A stretch of DNA of 64,000 bases, taken from contig NZ_SOHE01000078.1 in assembly GCF_004403305.1 (NCBI RefSeq), positions 46,450 to 110,449 of the forward strand, given 5' to 3'. A program made the position numbers and the translations under genes. Under the pieces are notes generated by a model. It ran no database searches and was not told the DNA's origin. It was given only the letters and a program-made list of their open reading frames with translations. This document shows, in pieces, positions 41,677 through 49,800 of the stretch. The first letter of the stretch is position 1. Each line of letters starts with the position of its first letter. The stretch comes from Cryobacterium frigoriphilum. GTDB lineage: Bacteria > Actinomycetota > Actinomycetes > Actinomycetales > Microbacteriaceae.

Positions 41677-42437
41677 CAGCGCGGTCCGAGCCGAACGGCT
41701 CCGTCAAGGCGGATCGTTTCGCCGTTCAGCATCGGGTTCTCCACGATGTGAGCGACGAGCGCGGCATACTCGTCCGGCCGGCCAAGTCTGGACGGATGCG
41801 GCGTCTGTGCCCCGAGCGACACGATCGATTCTGCCGGCAGCGAGTCGAACATGGGGGTGTGAAACAGGCCGGGCGCAATGGTCATGACACGAATCTTCGA
41901 CTGAGCGAGATCCCGGGCCAGGGGGAGGGTCATGCCGGCGATGGCCGCCTTTGACGCGGAATACGCCGCCTGTCCAATTTGCCCGTCGAACGCCGCGACG
42001 GATGCAGTATTGACGATCACGCCACGCTCCTCGGCCTCGGTGGGGTTGTCCATCATGTGCTCAGCGGCGAGCCTGAGTACGTTGAACGTGCCAATCAGGT
42101 TGATCTCGACCACGCGTCGAAATACGTCGAGGGGAAACGGCCCCTTCTTGCCGACAACCCGGGCCGCACTGGAGATTCCAGCACAGTTGACGATGATGTC
42201 GAGGCCGTTGAAGCGCTCCGCGCCGGCGAGAGCGGAGTGCACGTCAGACTCGCTGGTCACATCGGTCGGAACAAAGAGAACCTGGTCGCCGAGCCCGGCG
42301 GCAATCTCGGCACCGGGCGACGTCGCGAGGTCTGCGATGACCACCGACGCTCCCCGCGCGAGCAGGAGTCGGGTCGTGGCAAGACCCAGCCCGGATGCGC
42401 CTCCCGTAATCAAGGCGACTTTGCCGGTGATGTCCAT
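41676..42437 (-). CDS. SDR, 3-hydroxyacyl-CoA dehydrogenase type (HSD17B10-like)
   Basis: 253 residues from ATG 42437 (GGAG upstream); a frame running to 42533 lacks support. MDITGKVALITGGASGLGLATTRLLL, ADLATSPG (NAD-type acidic residue), NCAGISSA, NTASVAAFDGQIGQAAYSASKAAIAGMTLPLARDLA, catalytic Tyr in AYSASKAA, IAPGLFHTPMFDSLP. The type II 3-hydroxyacyl-CoA dehydrogenase group acts on 3-hydroxy-2-methylacyl-CoA and similar. First gene of an operon with the ECH. The ACTAGG site lies upstream. Confidence 0.9.
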   Translation of the reverse strand: MDITGKVALITGGASGLGLATTRLLLARGASVVIADLATSPGAEIAAGLGDQVLFVPTDVTSESDVHSALAGAERFNGLDIIVNCAGISSAARVVGKKGPFPLDVFRRVVEINLIGTFNVLRLAAEHMMDNPTEAEERGVIVNTASVAAFDGQIGQAAYSASKAAIAGMTLPLARDLAQSKIRVMTIAPGLFHTPMFDSLPAESIVSLGAQTPHPSRLGRPDEYAALVAHIVENPMLNGETIRLDGAVRLGPR

Positions 42438-42462
42438 CTGAACTCCATCTCGAAGAGAAATT

Positions 42463-42497
42463 ACTTGGATAACAAAGTAAGTACTAGGTGATCCTAG
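42463..42497. promoter_or_regulatory. ACTTGG/ACTAGG direct repeat, 20-bp period, upstream of the SDR operon
   Basis: ACTTGG at 42463-42468 and ACTAGG at 42483-42488, again 20 bp apart. The second copy is part of a perfect CTAGG-TGAT-CCTAG inverted repeat (42484-42497). Third instance of the motif after 19.2 and 22.0 kb. Confidence 0.6.
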
Positions 42498-42598
42498 CAA
42501 TTTGCCTGCGGATTGCGGAAGGCTCGGGGCCAAACAAATTCTGGCTGCGGTTTGCCCAAACCAGGTGCCCTCAGACGCCTTCAGACGTCGCTCGGCGT

Positions 42599-42664
42599 CG
42601 CGGCACTCGTTGCGGCTGCGGGCACTCGCTCCTGCGAGTGCCCGCAGAGCGAACGAGTGCCGCG
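42599..42664. repeat. 66-base imperfect inverted repeat downstream of the exonuclease gene
   Basis: Two 31-base arms (starting CGCGGCACTCGTT) with a 4-base loop TCCT; mismatches are confined to ~5 central bases. The 310-base gap between the SDR start (42437) and the exonuclease stop (42747) holds this, the ACTAGG site and no gene. It may end exonuclease transcription, but it has no T-run. Confidence 0.8.
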
Positions 42665-42746
42665 AGGGGATTGGCTGACACCTCGATTGTGCGGCTCCCG
42701 CGTTGCCGGGGTCGGGCGGGCGGCGAGCGCCTCTGCTTGCGAGCGC

Positions 42747-43736
42747 TTACGGGCGGGCGCGGGCGGCCAGGGCGGCGCGGGCGCGGGTCATCGACGAGGC
42801 GAGGCCCCACTCAGCCGACAGGCGCTCGAGCGCGGCGATCTGCTCGGGCGTGCCGGGGCGAATGCGGGCATCGAACCGCGGCAGGTCGAGGTCGCGCACG
42901 ACGTTGACCACGATAGGGGCGACCCGCAGGTAAGCGGATGCCGCGGTGATCTTCGCGCGCACGGCCGCGCCCATCGGGCTGGCCGGATCGACGGCAGCCG
43001 CGACGATACCGTCGAGGTCGCCGTAGCTGGCCAGCAGGGTTGCGGCGGTCTTCTCGCCGACGCCGGCGACTCCCGGCAGGCCGTCGGAGGGGTCGCCTCG
43101 CATGGCTGCGAAGTCCGCGTACTGTGCGGGCGTGACGCCGGTCTTGGTGGTGAGGGCGGCATCCGTCAGAACTTCAAGGCGACTCATGCCGCGGCCGGTA
43201 TATATCACCCGCACGCCGCGGGAATCATCGACGAGCTGAAACAGATCGCGATCACCGGTGACGATGTCGACCGGCATCGGAGCGTGCGTGGCGAGGGTGC
43301 CGATGACGTCGTCGGCCTCGTGCCGGGCGGCGCCGATGATCGGGATGCCGAGGGCATCGAGGACCTCGCGGATGATCGGGATCTGGGGGCTCAGGAGGTC
43401 GGGGACGACCTCGATGTCGGGGTCGTCATCCGTCAGAACCTCGAGTGCGACGCGGTGGGTCTTATAGGTGGGAATGAGGTCAACCCGCCACTGCGGGCGC
43501 CAGTCATCGTCCCAGCAGGCGACGATCTCGGTCGGCTCGAACTCCGTGGCGAGGCGAGCGATCATGTCGAGCAGCCCGCGCACGGCGTTGATCGGCTCGC
43601 CGTTCGGAGCGCGCACGGCGTCAGGCACACCGTAAAACGCGCGAAAGTACAGGCCTGCGGTGTCGATGAGCATGCGGCGCTCGGAAGTCAGGGGCTGAGA
43701 GTTCAGGGGCTGAGGGTTCAGGGGCTGAGGGGTCAC
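42747..43736 (-). CDS. 5'-3' exonuclease (PolA N-terminal-like)
   Basis: About 308-329 residues. MLIDTAGLYFRAFYGVP, WDDDWRPQWRVDLIPTYKTHR, ARHEADDVIGTLA, TGDRDLFQLVDD and the helix-three-turn-helix GLPGVAGVGEKTAATLL show a complete flap-endonuclease core, without a polymerase domain. It probably trims flaps or RNA primers. The start is unsettled: GTG 43736 (used here) gives a repeat-encoded leader PQPLNPQPLNSQPLT, whereas ATG 43673 begins at MLIDT. Confidence 0.88.
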   Translation of the reverse strand: MTPQPLNPQPLNSQPLTSERRMLIDTAGLYFRAFYGVPDAVRAPNGEPINAVRGLLDMIARLATEFEPTEIVACWDDDWRPQWRVDLIPTYKTHRVALEVLTDDDPDIEVVPDLLSPQIPIIREVLDALGIPIIGAARHEADDVIGTLATHAPMPVDIVTGDRDLFQLVDDSRGVRVIYTGRGMSRLEVLTDAALTTKTGVTPAQYADFAAMRGDPSDGLPGVAGVGEKTAATLLASYGDLDGIVAAAVDPASPMGAAVRAKITAASAYLRVAPIVVNVVRDLDLPRFDARIRPGTPEQIAALERLSAEWGLASSMTRARAALAARARP

Positions 43737-43786
43737 GCCGAGCAGTTTGCCACAGCGCGCGGGCCGCCGGCGTGGCCGCGGGGGCG

Positions 43787-43871
43787 AATTCAGGAGATCT
43801 GCCCGCTGACGGTGCGACCAGTGCACTGGTGCGGCCGGCCGCAGGCGATCTCGGCTCGGATCTCCTGAATT
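43787..43871. repeat. 85-base inverted repeat with inner palindromes between exonuclease and ABC exporter genes
   Basis: Arms AATTCAGGAGATC (43787-43799) and its complement (43859-43871) enclose CCAGTGCACTGG and GCGGCCGGCCGC, each a perfect palindrome. It lies after the ABC permease stop and before the exonuclease start. A folded cruciform or terminator is likely. Confidence 0.8.
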
Positions 43872-43922
43872 AGCCACGGTGGGGAGCTCGGTCGATTCGG
43901 CGAGCGGATGGCGCGGGTCGGG

Positions 43923-45548
43923 TCAGAGGGTGAGGTCGCGGCGGCGGGCGCCCCACACGGCGAGCGCCGCGGCCACGACGGCCAGCCCGAACATCACCGC
44001 GGCCCCGGCCCAGTCGGCGCCGCGCACAGCGCTGACCGGGGTGTGGGTGAAGGGCGAGACGGCGCGCATCCACTCTGGAAGGCCGAAGACGCCGCCGAAC
44101 TGGCCGACGAACAGGGCCGCGAGCAGGGCGGCCCAGCTCAGGGCGATGCTCACGCGCGGCACGAAGGCGTAGAGCAGGGCCGCGATCGCCAGCATGAGCA
44201 GCGCGGCCGGCAACTGGGCGAAGCCCGACCCGGCCACGCTCGCGATCCGGTCGGCGGTGTCGGCCGAGCGGATGAGACCCAGACCCGCTCCCGTCACGGC
44301 CGCCGCCAGAACAGACCCGATCGTGATCGCCCCGAGCGCGAGATAGTCGTTCATCCAGCGGATGCGCCGCACCGGCAACGCGAGCAGCAGCTCCCCCGCT
44401 CCCCCGCTCTCCTCTTGTCGCAGCCGGATGACCGACTGCATGGCCGCGGCTGCGGCGAGCACACCAATGAGGCTGAACAGCGCGGCCGTGAACAGGTCGA
44501 TGATCGAGCCGCGGCCGCCCGGGGCGATGCTCGCGAGTGCTCCCCCAATGAGCGGGTTGCTTTCGGCCAGGTCGACGATCGTCTCGCCGAGGCCGCCGGC
44601 GATGGCGCCGAGCAACAGCCCCGCAATCGACCAGCCGAGGATGGATGGCCACTGCAACCGCCAGGCCAGACCGAACGACCCCCGCAGTCGGGCCGACGCG
44701 TGGTTGCGGCCGCCGCGCTCGGGCAACACGCTCGCGTCGAGGTCTCGGGTCGATTGCAGCCCGAGCACCGCGGCGATCAGCAGCAGAGCGAAGCCGAGGC
44801 TCAGCAGCAGCGGAGCGGGTTCGGGGCTGTGAAAGGGGCTGGTCTGCTGGCCCCAGCCGATGGGCGAGAGCCAGCTGGGCCATCCGCTCGCGACGCTCAG
44901 GCCGTCGGCCGAGGCGGTGCCACCCGCATCACCGGCCGCGCGCAGCACGTAGGCGACGCCGACGAGCGCGGCGGCGAGTCCGTTCGCGCCGCGCGCGGTG
45001 CGCAGGAGTTGGGCACAGACGAGTCCCACGGCGAGGAAGGCGAGGCCGGTCGCGGCGATCGCGGCGCCGCTCAGCAGGGCGCCGGTCGGGTCGAACCCCA
45101 CCGCGAGAAAGGCGAGGCAGACGCCGGCACCGAGCAGCACGTTCGTCGCGGCGCCGTGCAGCACCGTGGCGACGAGCGGCAGCAGGCGCCCGGCCGCGGT
45201 CGCCCCGACGAGGTCGGCACGACCCGACTGCTCCTCGGCGCGGGAGTGACGCACGGCCAGGAAGGTGTTCATCAGGGCGACCGTCGCGGCGAGAAAGGCG
45301 AACAGCTGAAAGAAAACAAGGGCGGCGACATCCGTACCCTGCGGTACGCCGCGCAACATCAGCAGGCTCGGGGTCGCAACCGCGATGCGCACGAGGGCCT
45401 CGCGCTCGGCGAGGGTTCCGAAGCTCGCCTCGACGGCGACGGAACTCAGGCCGCTGAGGGCGGCGATCGTGAGCACCCAGACCGGTACCTGAAAACGGTC
45501 GCGGCGGGCGCGCAGCCACAGCAATTGGGCAAGCGGGCCGCGGTTCAT
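43923..45548 (-). CDS. ABC-2-type exporter permease (polyketide-antibiotic-exporter-like)
   Basis: 541 residues with about 12 membrane segments, in two similar halves, as in the exporters of polyketide antibiotics found in actinobacteria. [26 protein letters not shown] and [24 protein letters not shown] are the matching cytoplasmic EExGR-like segments. Start ATG overlaps the ATPase stop (ATGA). The substrate is not known; such pairs often give drug tolerance. Confidence 0.88.
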   Translation of the reverse strand: MNRGPLAQLLWLRARRDRFQVPVWVLTIAALSGLSSVAVEASFGTLAEREALVRIAVATPSLLMLRGVPQGTDVAALVFFQLFAFLAATVALMNTFLAVRHSRAEEQSGRADLVGATAAGRLLPLVATVLHGAATNVLLGAGVCLAFLAVGFDPTGALLSGAAIAATGLAFLAVGLVCAQLLRTARGANGLAAALVGVAYVLRAAGDAGGTASADGLSVASGWPSWLSPIGWGQQTSPFHSPEPAPLLLSLGFALLLIAAVLGLQSTRDLDASVLPERGGRNHASARLRGSFGLAWRLQWPSILGWSIAGLLLGAIAGGLGETIVDLAESNPLIGGALASIAPGGRGSIIDLFTAALFSLIGVLAAAAAMQSVIRLRQEESGGAGELLLALPVRRIRWMNDYLALGAITIGSVLAAAVTGAGLGLIRSADTADRIASVAGSGFAQLPAALLMLAIAALLYAFVPRVSIALSWAALLAALFVGQFGGVFGLPEWMRAVSPFTHTPVSAVRGADWAGAAVMFGLAVVAAALAVWGARRRDLTL

Positions 45549-46495
45549 GGCCGGGCTTCGGCCTCGGTGCGCGCCTGGCCATCGGCATCGTCGCGATAGT
45601 GGCGCAGAAAGAGTTCCTCGAGCGAGGGCGGCGCGATACTCAGCGCCTGTACCCGCAGCCGTGCGAGCAGCGGCAGCAGGTCGGGCAGGGTGTCGCTGTC
45701 GGCGGTGAACCTCACCCGGCCGCCCTCGATCACAAGGTCGTGAATGGTGCGGATGCCCGCGGCCAGCTGCCCGAGGTCGGGTTGCGTCAACCCCGCGGCC
45801 GAAAAGGCCACCGCCGTGCGGGTGAGGTGCCGGAGGTCCGCGAGGGTGCCGGTCTGCACGGTACGCCCGGCGCGAATGATGGTCACCCGATCGCAAAGAT
45901 GCTCGACCTCGGAGAGGATGTGGCTCGAGAGCAACACGGCGGCGCCCGCGGCCGCGGCCGCCTGGATCTCGCGGCGAAAGACCTCTTCCATCAGCGGGTC
46001 GAGGCCCGAAGTGGGTTCGTCAAGCACGTAGAGGTCGGCGGGCGTTGCGAGCGCGGCGATGAGAGCGACCTTCTGTCGGTTGCCCTTGGAGTAGGTGCGG
46101 CCCTTCTTGCCGGGGTCCAGGTTGAAGGCATCGAGCAGGTGCGCGCGGCGAGCGCGTTCGGCGGGAGTGCCGGTGCCGCCCCGCAGACGGCCGAGCAGGT
46201 CGATCGCTTCCCCGCCGGACAGGTTCGGCCACAGCGTGACGTCTCCGGGCACGTAGGCCATGCGGCGGTGCAGGGCCGAGGCATCCGCCCACGGATCCCG
46301 GCCGAAGACCGTTGCGCTGCCACCGCTCCCGCGCATCAGACCGAGCAGGATGCGTATGGTCGTGGACTTGCCGGCTCCGTTGGGTCCGAGAAAGCCGTGC
46401 ACCTCACCGGCGGCGACCGTGAGGTCGAGGCCGTCGAGTGCGCGCACCCGCCCGAACGTCTTCTGCAATTCCCGCGTCTGGATCACGGTGCTCAT
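45545..46495 (-). CDS. ABC exporter ATP-binding protein
   Basis: 316 residues, DrrA type. [23 protein letters not shown] (Walker A near residue 35), [18 protein letters not shown] (signature) and [19 protein letters not shown] (Walker B), then [25 protein letters not shown]-terminal ~80 residues are the DrrA-type regulatory tail. Partner of the permease with a 4-base overlap. Confidence 0.92.
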   Translation of the reverse strand: MSTVIQTRELQKTFGRVRALDGLDLTVAAGEVHGFLGPNGAGKSTTIRILLGLMRGSGGSATVFGRDPWADASALHRRMAYVPGDVTLWPNLSGGEAIDLLGRLRGGTGTPAERARRAHLLDAFNLDPGKKGRTYSKGNRQKVALIAALATPADLYVLDEPTSGLDPLMEEVFRREIQAAAAAGAAVLLSSHILSEVEHLCDRVTIIRAGRTVQTGTLADLRHLTRTAVAFSAAGLTQPDLGQLAAGIRTIHDLVIEGGRVRFTADSDTLPDLLPLLARLRVQALSIAPPSLEELFLRHYRDDADGQARTEAEARP

Positions 46496-46574
46496 GAGGC
46501 GAGGCTACGCCGATTCGGGGGTGTGCTACGAGATTGCCCACATTCGGTCGTGCTGAATGCGCGGAAGCAACACC

Positions 46575-46605
46575 ATCGACGATTGCTGCGTGCAGCGCAC
46601 GATCG
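46575..46605 (-). terminator. Imperfect hairpin after the 1010-residue gene
   Basis: CGACGATTGCTGC pairs imperfectly with GCAGCGCACGATCGTC on the plus strand, just past the minus-strand stop at 46612. There is no T-run, so termination is uncertain. Confidence 0.4.
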
Positions 46606-46611
46606 TCTCGC

Positions 46612-49600
46612 CTAGGTCGAGACAGCCAACCCGACGGTGCCCGCGAGCAGTATCAGCCCACCCACGCGGTAGCCCGCCGTCAGGTGGGGCTGCCGAAACC
46701 ACTTGAGGTCACCGGGCGCCGGCCCGCGACCGGTGAGTTTGAGCCCGGCGATCACCAGCATCGGCAGGGGCAGCACCACGAAGGCCATGCGGGCCACGTT
46801 GGCGCCGGCCCCGAGCGCGTCGATCAGCAAGGAGGTCACGAGGATACCGAAGACCAGGTTGATCGCCACGACCGAAAGCTCGGTGGGCAGGGCCTGCCAG
46901 ATTGCCGGTCGATTACGAAACCGGCCCTCGAACAGCGGCGCGATGATCGCCGCCGCGAACATGGCCGCCCCCAGCACGACCTGCCAGACGAACCCGACGA
47001 AGGCACTCGACACCAGCACGAACAGCACCGACTGCAGCCCAGCGGATGCCACCACCTGAACCCGCGACGCGGCCGGCAGATGCAGGGGCGCCACCGCCAC
47101 CAGCCGCTGGGGGAAGAACCTGGTAGCAACCTCTTCGAGCACGGTCTTCAGAACGAGCGCGCTTCCGACCGTGACCGCGATCATGTCGGCGTAGGCACCG
47201 ATCGGCAGGTCGTACCCCGAGAGCCCGCTGAGCGCGCCGACGAATTTCTGGGTGGCCCAGGCACCGACCAGCGGCACCACCACCAAGTCGATGCCGCGTT
47301 CCCACCACTCGGCCCGGGTTTTCGGCGATCGGCGACGAATCGAGCGGAACGACTGCGCCACCAGCGACGGCACGAGCGTGATGAGGGTCATGCCGATCAG
47401 GGTCAACATGCTGCCCGGGCTCACGATGCCGCCCGAGAGCAGCACGCCCGCCCAGAACACGATCAGCGCGAGCACCCCGGCAAACGCATCGATCGCGCCG
47501 AGCGCCACGATGAGGGCGAACAGCAGCAACCCCGGGGGCATGGCACGGCCCGACACGTCGAAGACGGCGGCGAGCCCCAGCAGGATTCCGCCGAGCGGCA
47601 GCACAAGGGCGAGGTTTCCGGTCATGGCCCGCAGGGCTGTGGCGTCGCCGAGCACCGAGGCGGCGAGTGAGGACCGTGCGGCTGCGGCACCGATGGCGCG
47701 GCGGATTCCGCCGTCGAACCGGGTGAAGGCCCGGCGGTTCCAGAGCGGCAGCCGATCGCCCCAGCCGGCTTCCGACGCCAACAGGTTTCCCGACTTCACG
47801 TCGATGCGCCGGGTCGATTCGGACTCCCAGGCGTCTTGCGAGTGCAGCCGCTGGCCCAAACGATTGAACACAGAACCGCCGGCGAGAGCGAGCATCGAGA
47901 GAAGGGTCATCGCCGAAACGGTCAACGCGATGAGCGTTTCGGGCTCGTCGAGCGGGGTCACGGTGGCAAACGGCAGCGCAACGATGCGGCGCATGGTGTC
48001 GGGAACGGATGCCTGCGCATCCGCTGCCGCCGCTGCGATCAGTCCACCGGCGGCGACGGTGAACCCGGTGCGCGCCTCGATCTCGGCTCCGGGTGAACCA
48101 TCGGAACCGCGCGCGCCGGAGCCGAGCACGAGCAGGGTGTGGTCGCCGTCGGGCAGGTCGAGGGGCAGGCTGTGGTCGGCCGTGAAGGTTCCGTCGGGGC
48201 TCGCGTAGCCCTCGGCGACCAATTGCGGGGTCGAGAACGCGAACACCTGCACGCCCGAGCCGGGCTCGAGGCCCCAGCCGGCGACGCTCACCCGGGCGTT
48301 CGCCGAGGTGGCCCCGAGCAGCACCTCGAGGTCGAACGTGAATGCAGACGGGGCGGGAGCCAACATCGGGGCGGGGAACGCGGTCGCGGTCGCGGTCGCC
48401 GTCGCCGTTGCCGTCGGCGTCGGCGTTGGCGTTGGCGTCGGCGTCGGCGTCGGGGACTCGGTCGGCGTGGGTGGCGTCGGCGCTGTGGTCGGCACAGTGA
48501 CGGATGCGGGCGCCACGGCCGGTTCAGCGGCAACGGTCGGCTGTTCGGCTGGGACTTCCACGACGGGAATCTTGGCCGGGTCGTCGGTGGGAACGTCGGT
48601 CCGAACCGCCGTCGGGAGATCGGTCGGAACGTCGGTCGGAACCGCCGTCGGAACCGCCGTCGGAACCGCCGTCGGAACCTCGGTCGGAACGTCGGTCGGG
48701 ACAACCGTCGGAACCGCCGTCGGCACGGCGGTAGGTTCGTCCGTCGGGACATCCGTCGGCACGGCGCCCGCGACGCTGAAGGGCACGGTGTCGGCGGCGA
48801 CGGCTCCGCTGTTCGCATCGGACAGCTGGCCGGTCAGTGTGTAGCTGCCGGGTTCGAGGCTCTGGTCGAGGCTCACCTGGGAAAGTGCGATGCGCTGGGC
48901 GTAGACCGTGCCCAGTTCGATCATGACCTCGCCAACGGGCTCGCTGGCGGCGTTACGGATGGTCAGTGTCCCGGTCGGGGCCAGGTGCGCGGTGCCGGTA
49001 TTGGTGACCTGCACCTGCAAGAAGGGGCCGTCGACATCCGCTGCGTAGATCGGAGCTGACCAGGCGAAGGCGGGTTCGACGCCTTCGCCCACGTGAATGT
49101 TCACCATCACGGTCTGCCGCTGCTCAGTGGCCGGCTGCACCATTCGTTGAAGGGGCGGCTCGGCCTGTTCGAGAACCAGGGCGGCAATGTATTTTCCCTC
49201 GGTGGTCTCGGCCGGAACAGTCACGGTGAAGTCGCGCAGCAGCTGTTCGTTGCCGCCCAGGGAGTCGGTCTGGGCTTCAAAGTTGATCCAGGACGTTTCG
49301 GGAAAGACGTGCTCCCCCTCGGCGCCGACGCTCGGGCCACCGTTGAGAGCTGCCCCCACATCGGCCTGGTAGCTACGCACCCAGGTCGCCTCGGCACTCT
49401 CGTTAGTGAGTGACACACTCGTGGGCAGGCTCGTCTCGCCGGCGCCGACATAGACGTCCACGCTGCTGGATGATTGCTGCCCCACCGCGGAAAGGGCAAG
49501 AGCGGCGGCGGCGCTGGTTTCGGCGTGCGAGCTGGCAGAGCCAAACGCCGCTACGACCGGAAGCACCGCGAGAGTCAGGGCGAACGCCGCGCGTAGCGTC

Positions 49601-49644
49601 AACGGCCGCCACGGCGCGCGCACAGGCTGTGGTGACCTGACCAA
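46612..49644 (-). CDS. Large membrane-anchored protein with VPT/PT repeats
   Basis: 1010 residues if TTG 49644 is the start (GTG ~7 codons later is possible). N-terminal hydrophobic signal (AAFALTLAVLPVVAAFGSASSHA). Residues ~45-290 resemble an exported beta-sandwich of the WxL/DUF916 or fibronectin-like type. Residues ~290-430 are repeats (VPTDVPTEVPTAVPT, then PTPTPT and TATATA). A second beta domain (~430-560) follows, and ~570-1010 contains about 11 membrane segments. I do not recognise a named family. A role in cell-envelope stability or transport is possible but unsupported. Confidence 0.8.
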   Translation of the reverse strand: MVRSPQPVRAPWRPLTLRAAFALTLAVLPVVAAFGSASSHAETSAAAALALSAVGQQSSSSVDVYVGAGETSLPTSVSLTNESAEATWVRSYQADVGAALNGGPSVGAEGEHVFPETSWINFEAQTDSLGGNEQLLRDFTVTVPAETTEGKYIAALVLEQAEPPLQRMVQPATEQRQTVMVNIHVGEGVEPAFAWSAPIYAADVDGPFLQVQVTNTGTAHLAPTGTLTIRNAASEPVGEVMIELGTVYAQRIALSQVSLDQSLEPGSYTLTGQLSDANSGAVAADTVPFSVAGAVPTDVPTDEPTAVPTAVPTVVPTDVPTEVPTAVPTAVPTAVPTDVPTDLPTAVRTDVPTDDPAKIPVVEVPAEQPTVAAEPAVAPASVTVPTTAPTPPTPTESPTPTPTPTPTPTPTATATATATATAFPAPMLAPAPSAFTFDLEVLLGATSANARVSVAGWGLEPGSGVQVFAFSTPQLVAEGYASPDGTFTADHSLPLDLPDGDHTLLVLGSGARGSDGSPGAEIEARTGFTVAAGGLIAAAAADAQASVPDTMRRIVALPFATVTPLDEPETLIALTVSAMTLLSMLALAGGSVFNRLGQRLHSQDAWESESTRRIDVKSGNLLASEAGWGDRLPLWNRRAFTRFDGGIRRAIGAAAARSSLAASVLGDATALRAMTGNLALVLPLGGILLGLAAVFDVSGRAMPPGLLLFALIVALGAIDAFAGVLALIVFWAGVLLSGGIVSPGSMLTLIGMTLITLVPSLVAQSFRSIRRRSPKTRAEWWERGIDLVVVPLVGAWATQKFVGALSGLSGYDLPIGAYADMIAVTVGSALVLKTVLEEVATRFFPQRLVAVAPLHLPAASRVQVVASAGLQSVLFVLVSSAFVGFVWQVVLGAAMFAAAIIAPLFEGRFRNRPAIWQALPTELSVVAINLVFGILVTSLLIDALGAGANVARMAFVVLPLPMLVIAGLKLTGRGPAPGDLKWFRQPHLTAGYRVGGLILLAGTVGLAVST
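48390..48770. repeat. 12-base and 6-base coding tandem repeats within the 1010-residue gene
   Basis: On the plus strand, units such as GTCGGAACCGCC (48580-48770) and GGCGTC/GGCGTT (48390-48470) repeat many times. They encode VPTA/VPTD and TP repeats. Such low-complexity linkers expand and shrink by slippage. Confidence 0.9.
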
Positions 49645-49800
49645 TATTTTCCCCCCCGGGTGCGTTCAGAGACTACCGGACGCAACAGCGGCCCGACAGA
49701 GCCCCGAGTGGGGCTGTTCACGCTCCGTTGGGTTGACAGTGCCGGAACGGCCAGGGGTCGCCAGAGCTGTCGGGACGCCGGGCGGCCGTAGAGTCGAAGC

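Noticed and set aside
42723..42752. Small GAGCGC palindrome at the exonuclease 3' end as a terminator
   Set aside because: Too short and imperfect, without a T-run, to separate from background GC-rich sequence.
42513..43868. 451-codon plus-strand open frame over the exonuclease gene
   Set aside because: Shadow of the exonuclease, whose motifs (DRDLFQLV, GLPGVAGVGEKTAA) are complete on the minus strand.
43908..45599. 563-codon plus-strand open frame over the ABC permease gene
   Set aside because: Composition rich in Arg, Gly, Gln and His typical of a shadow frame; the minus-strand permease has clear membrane segments and overlaps its ATPase by ATGA.
48390..48770. CRISPR-like array of short repeats
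   Set aside because: The 6- and 12-base units are in-frame coding repeats without unique spacers.
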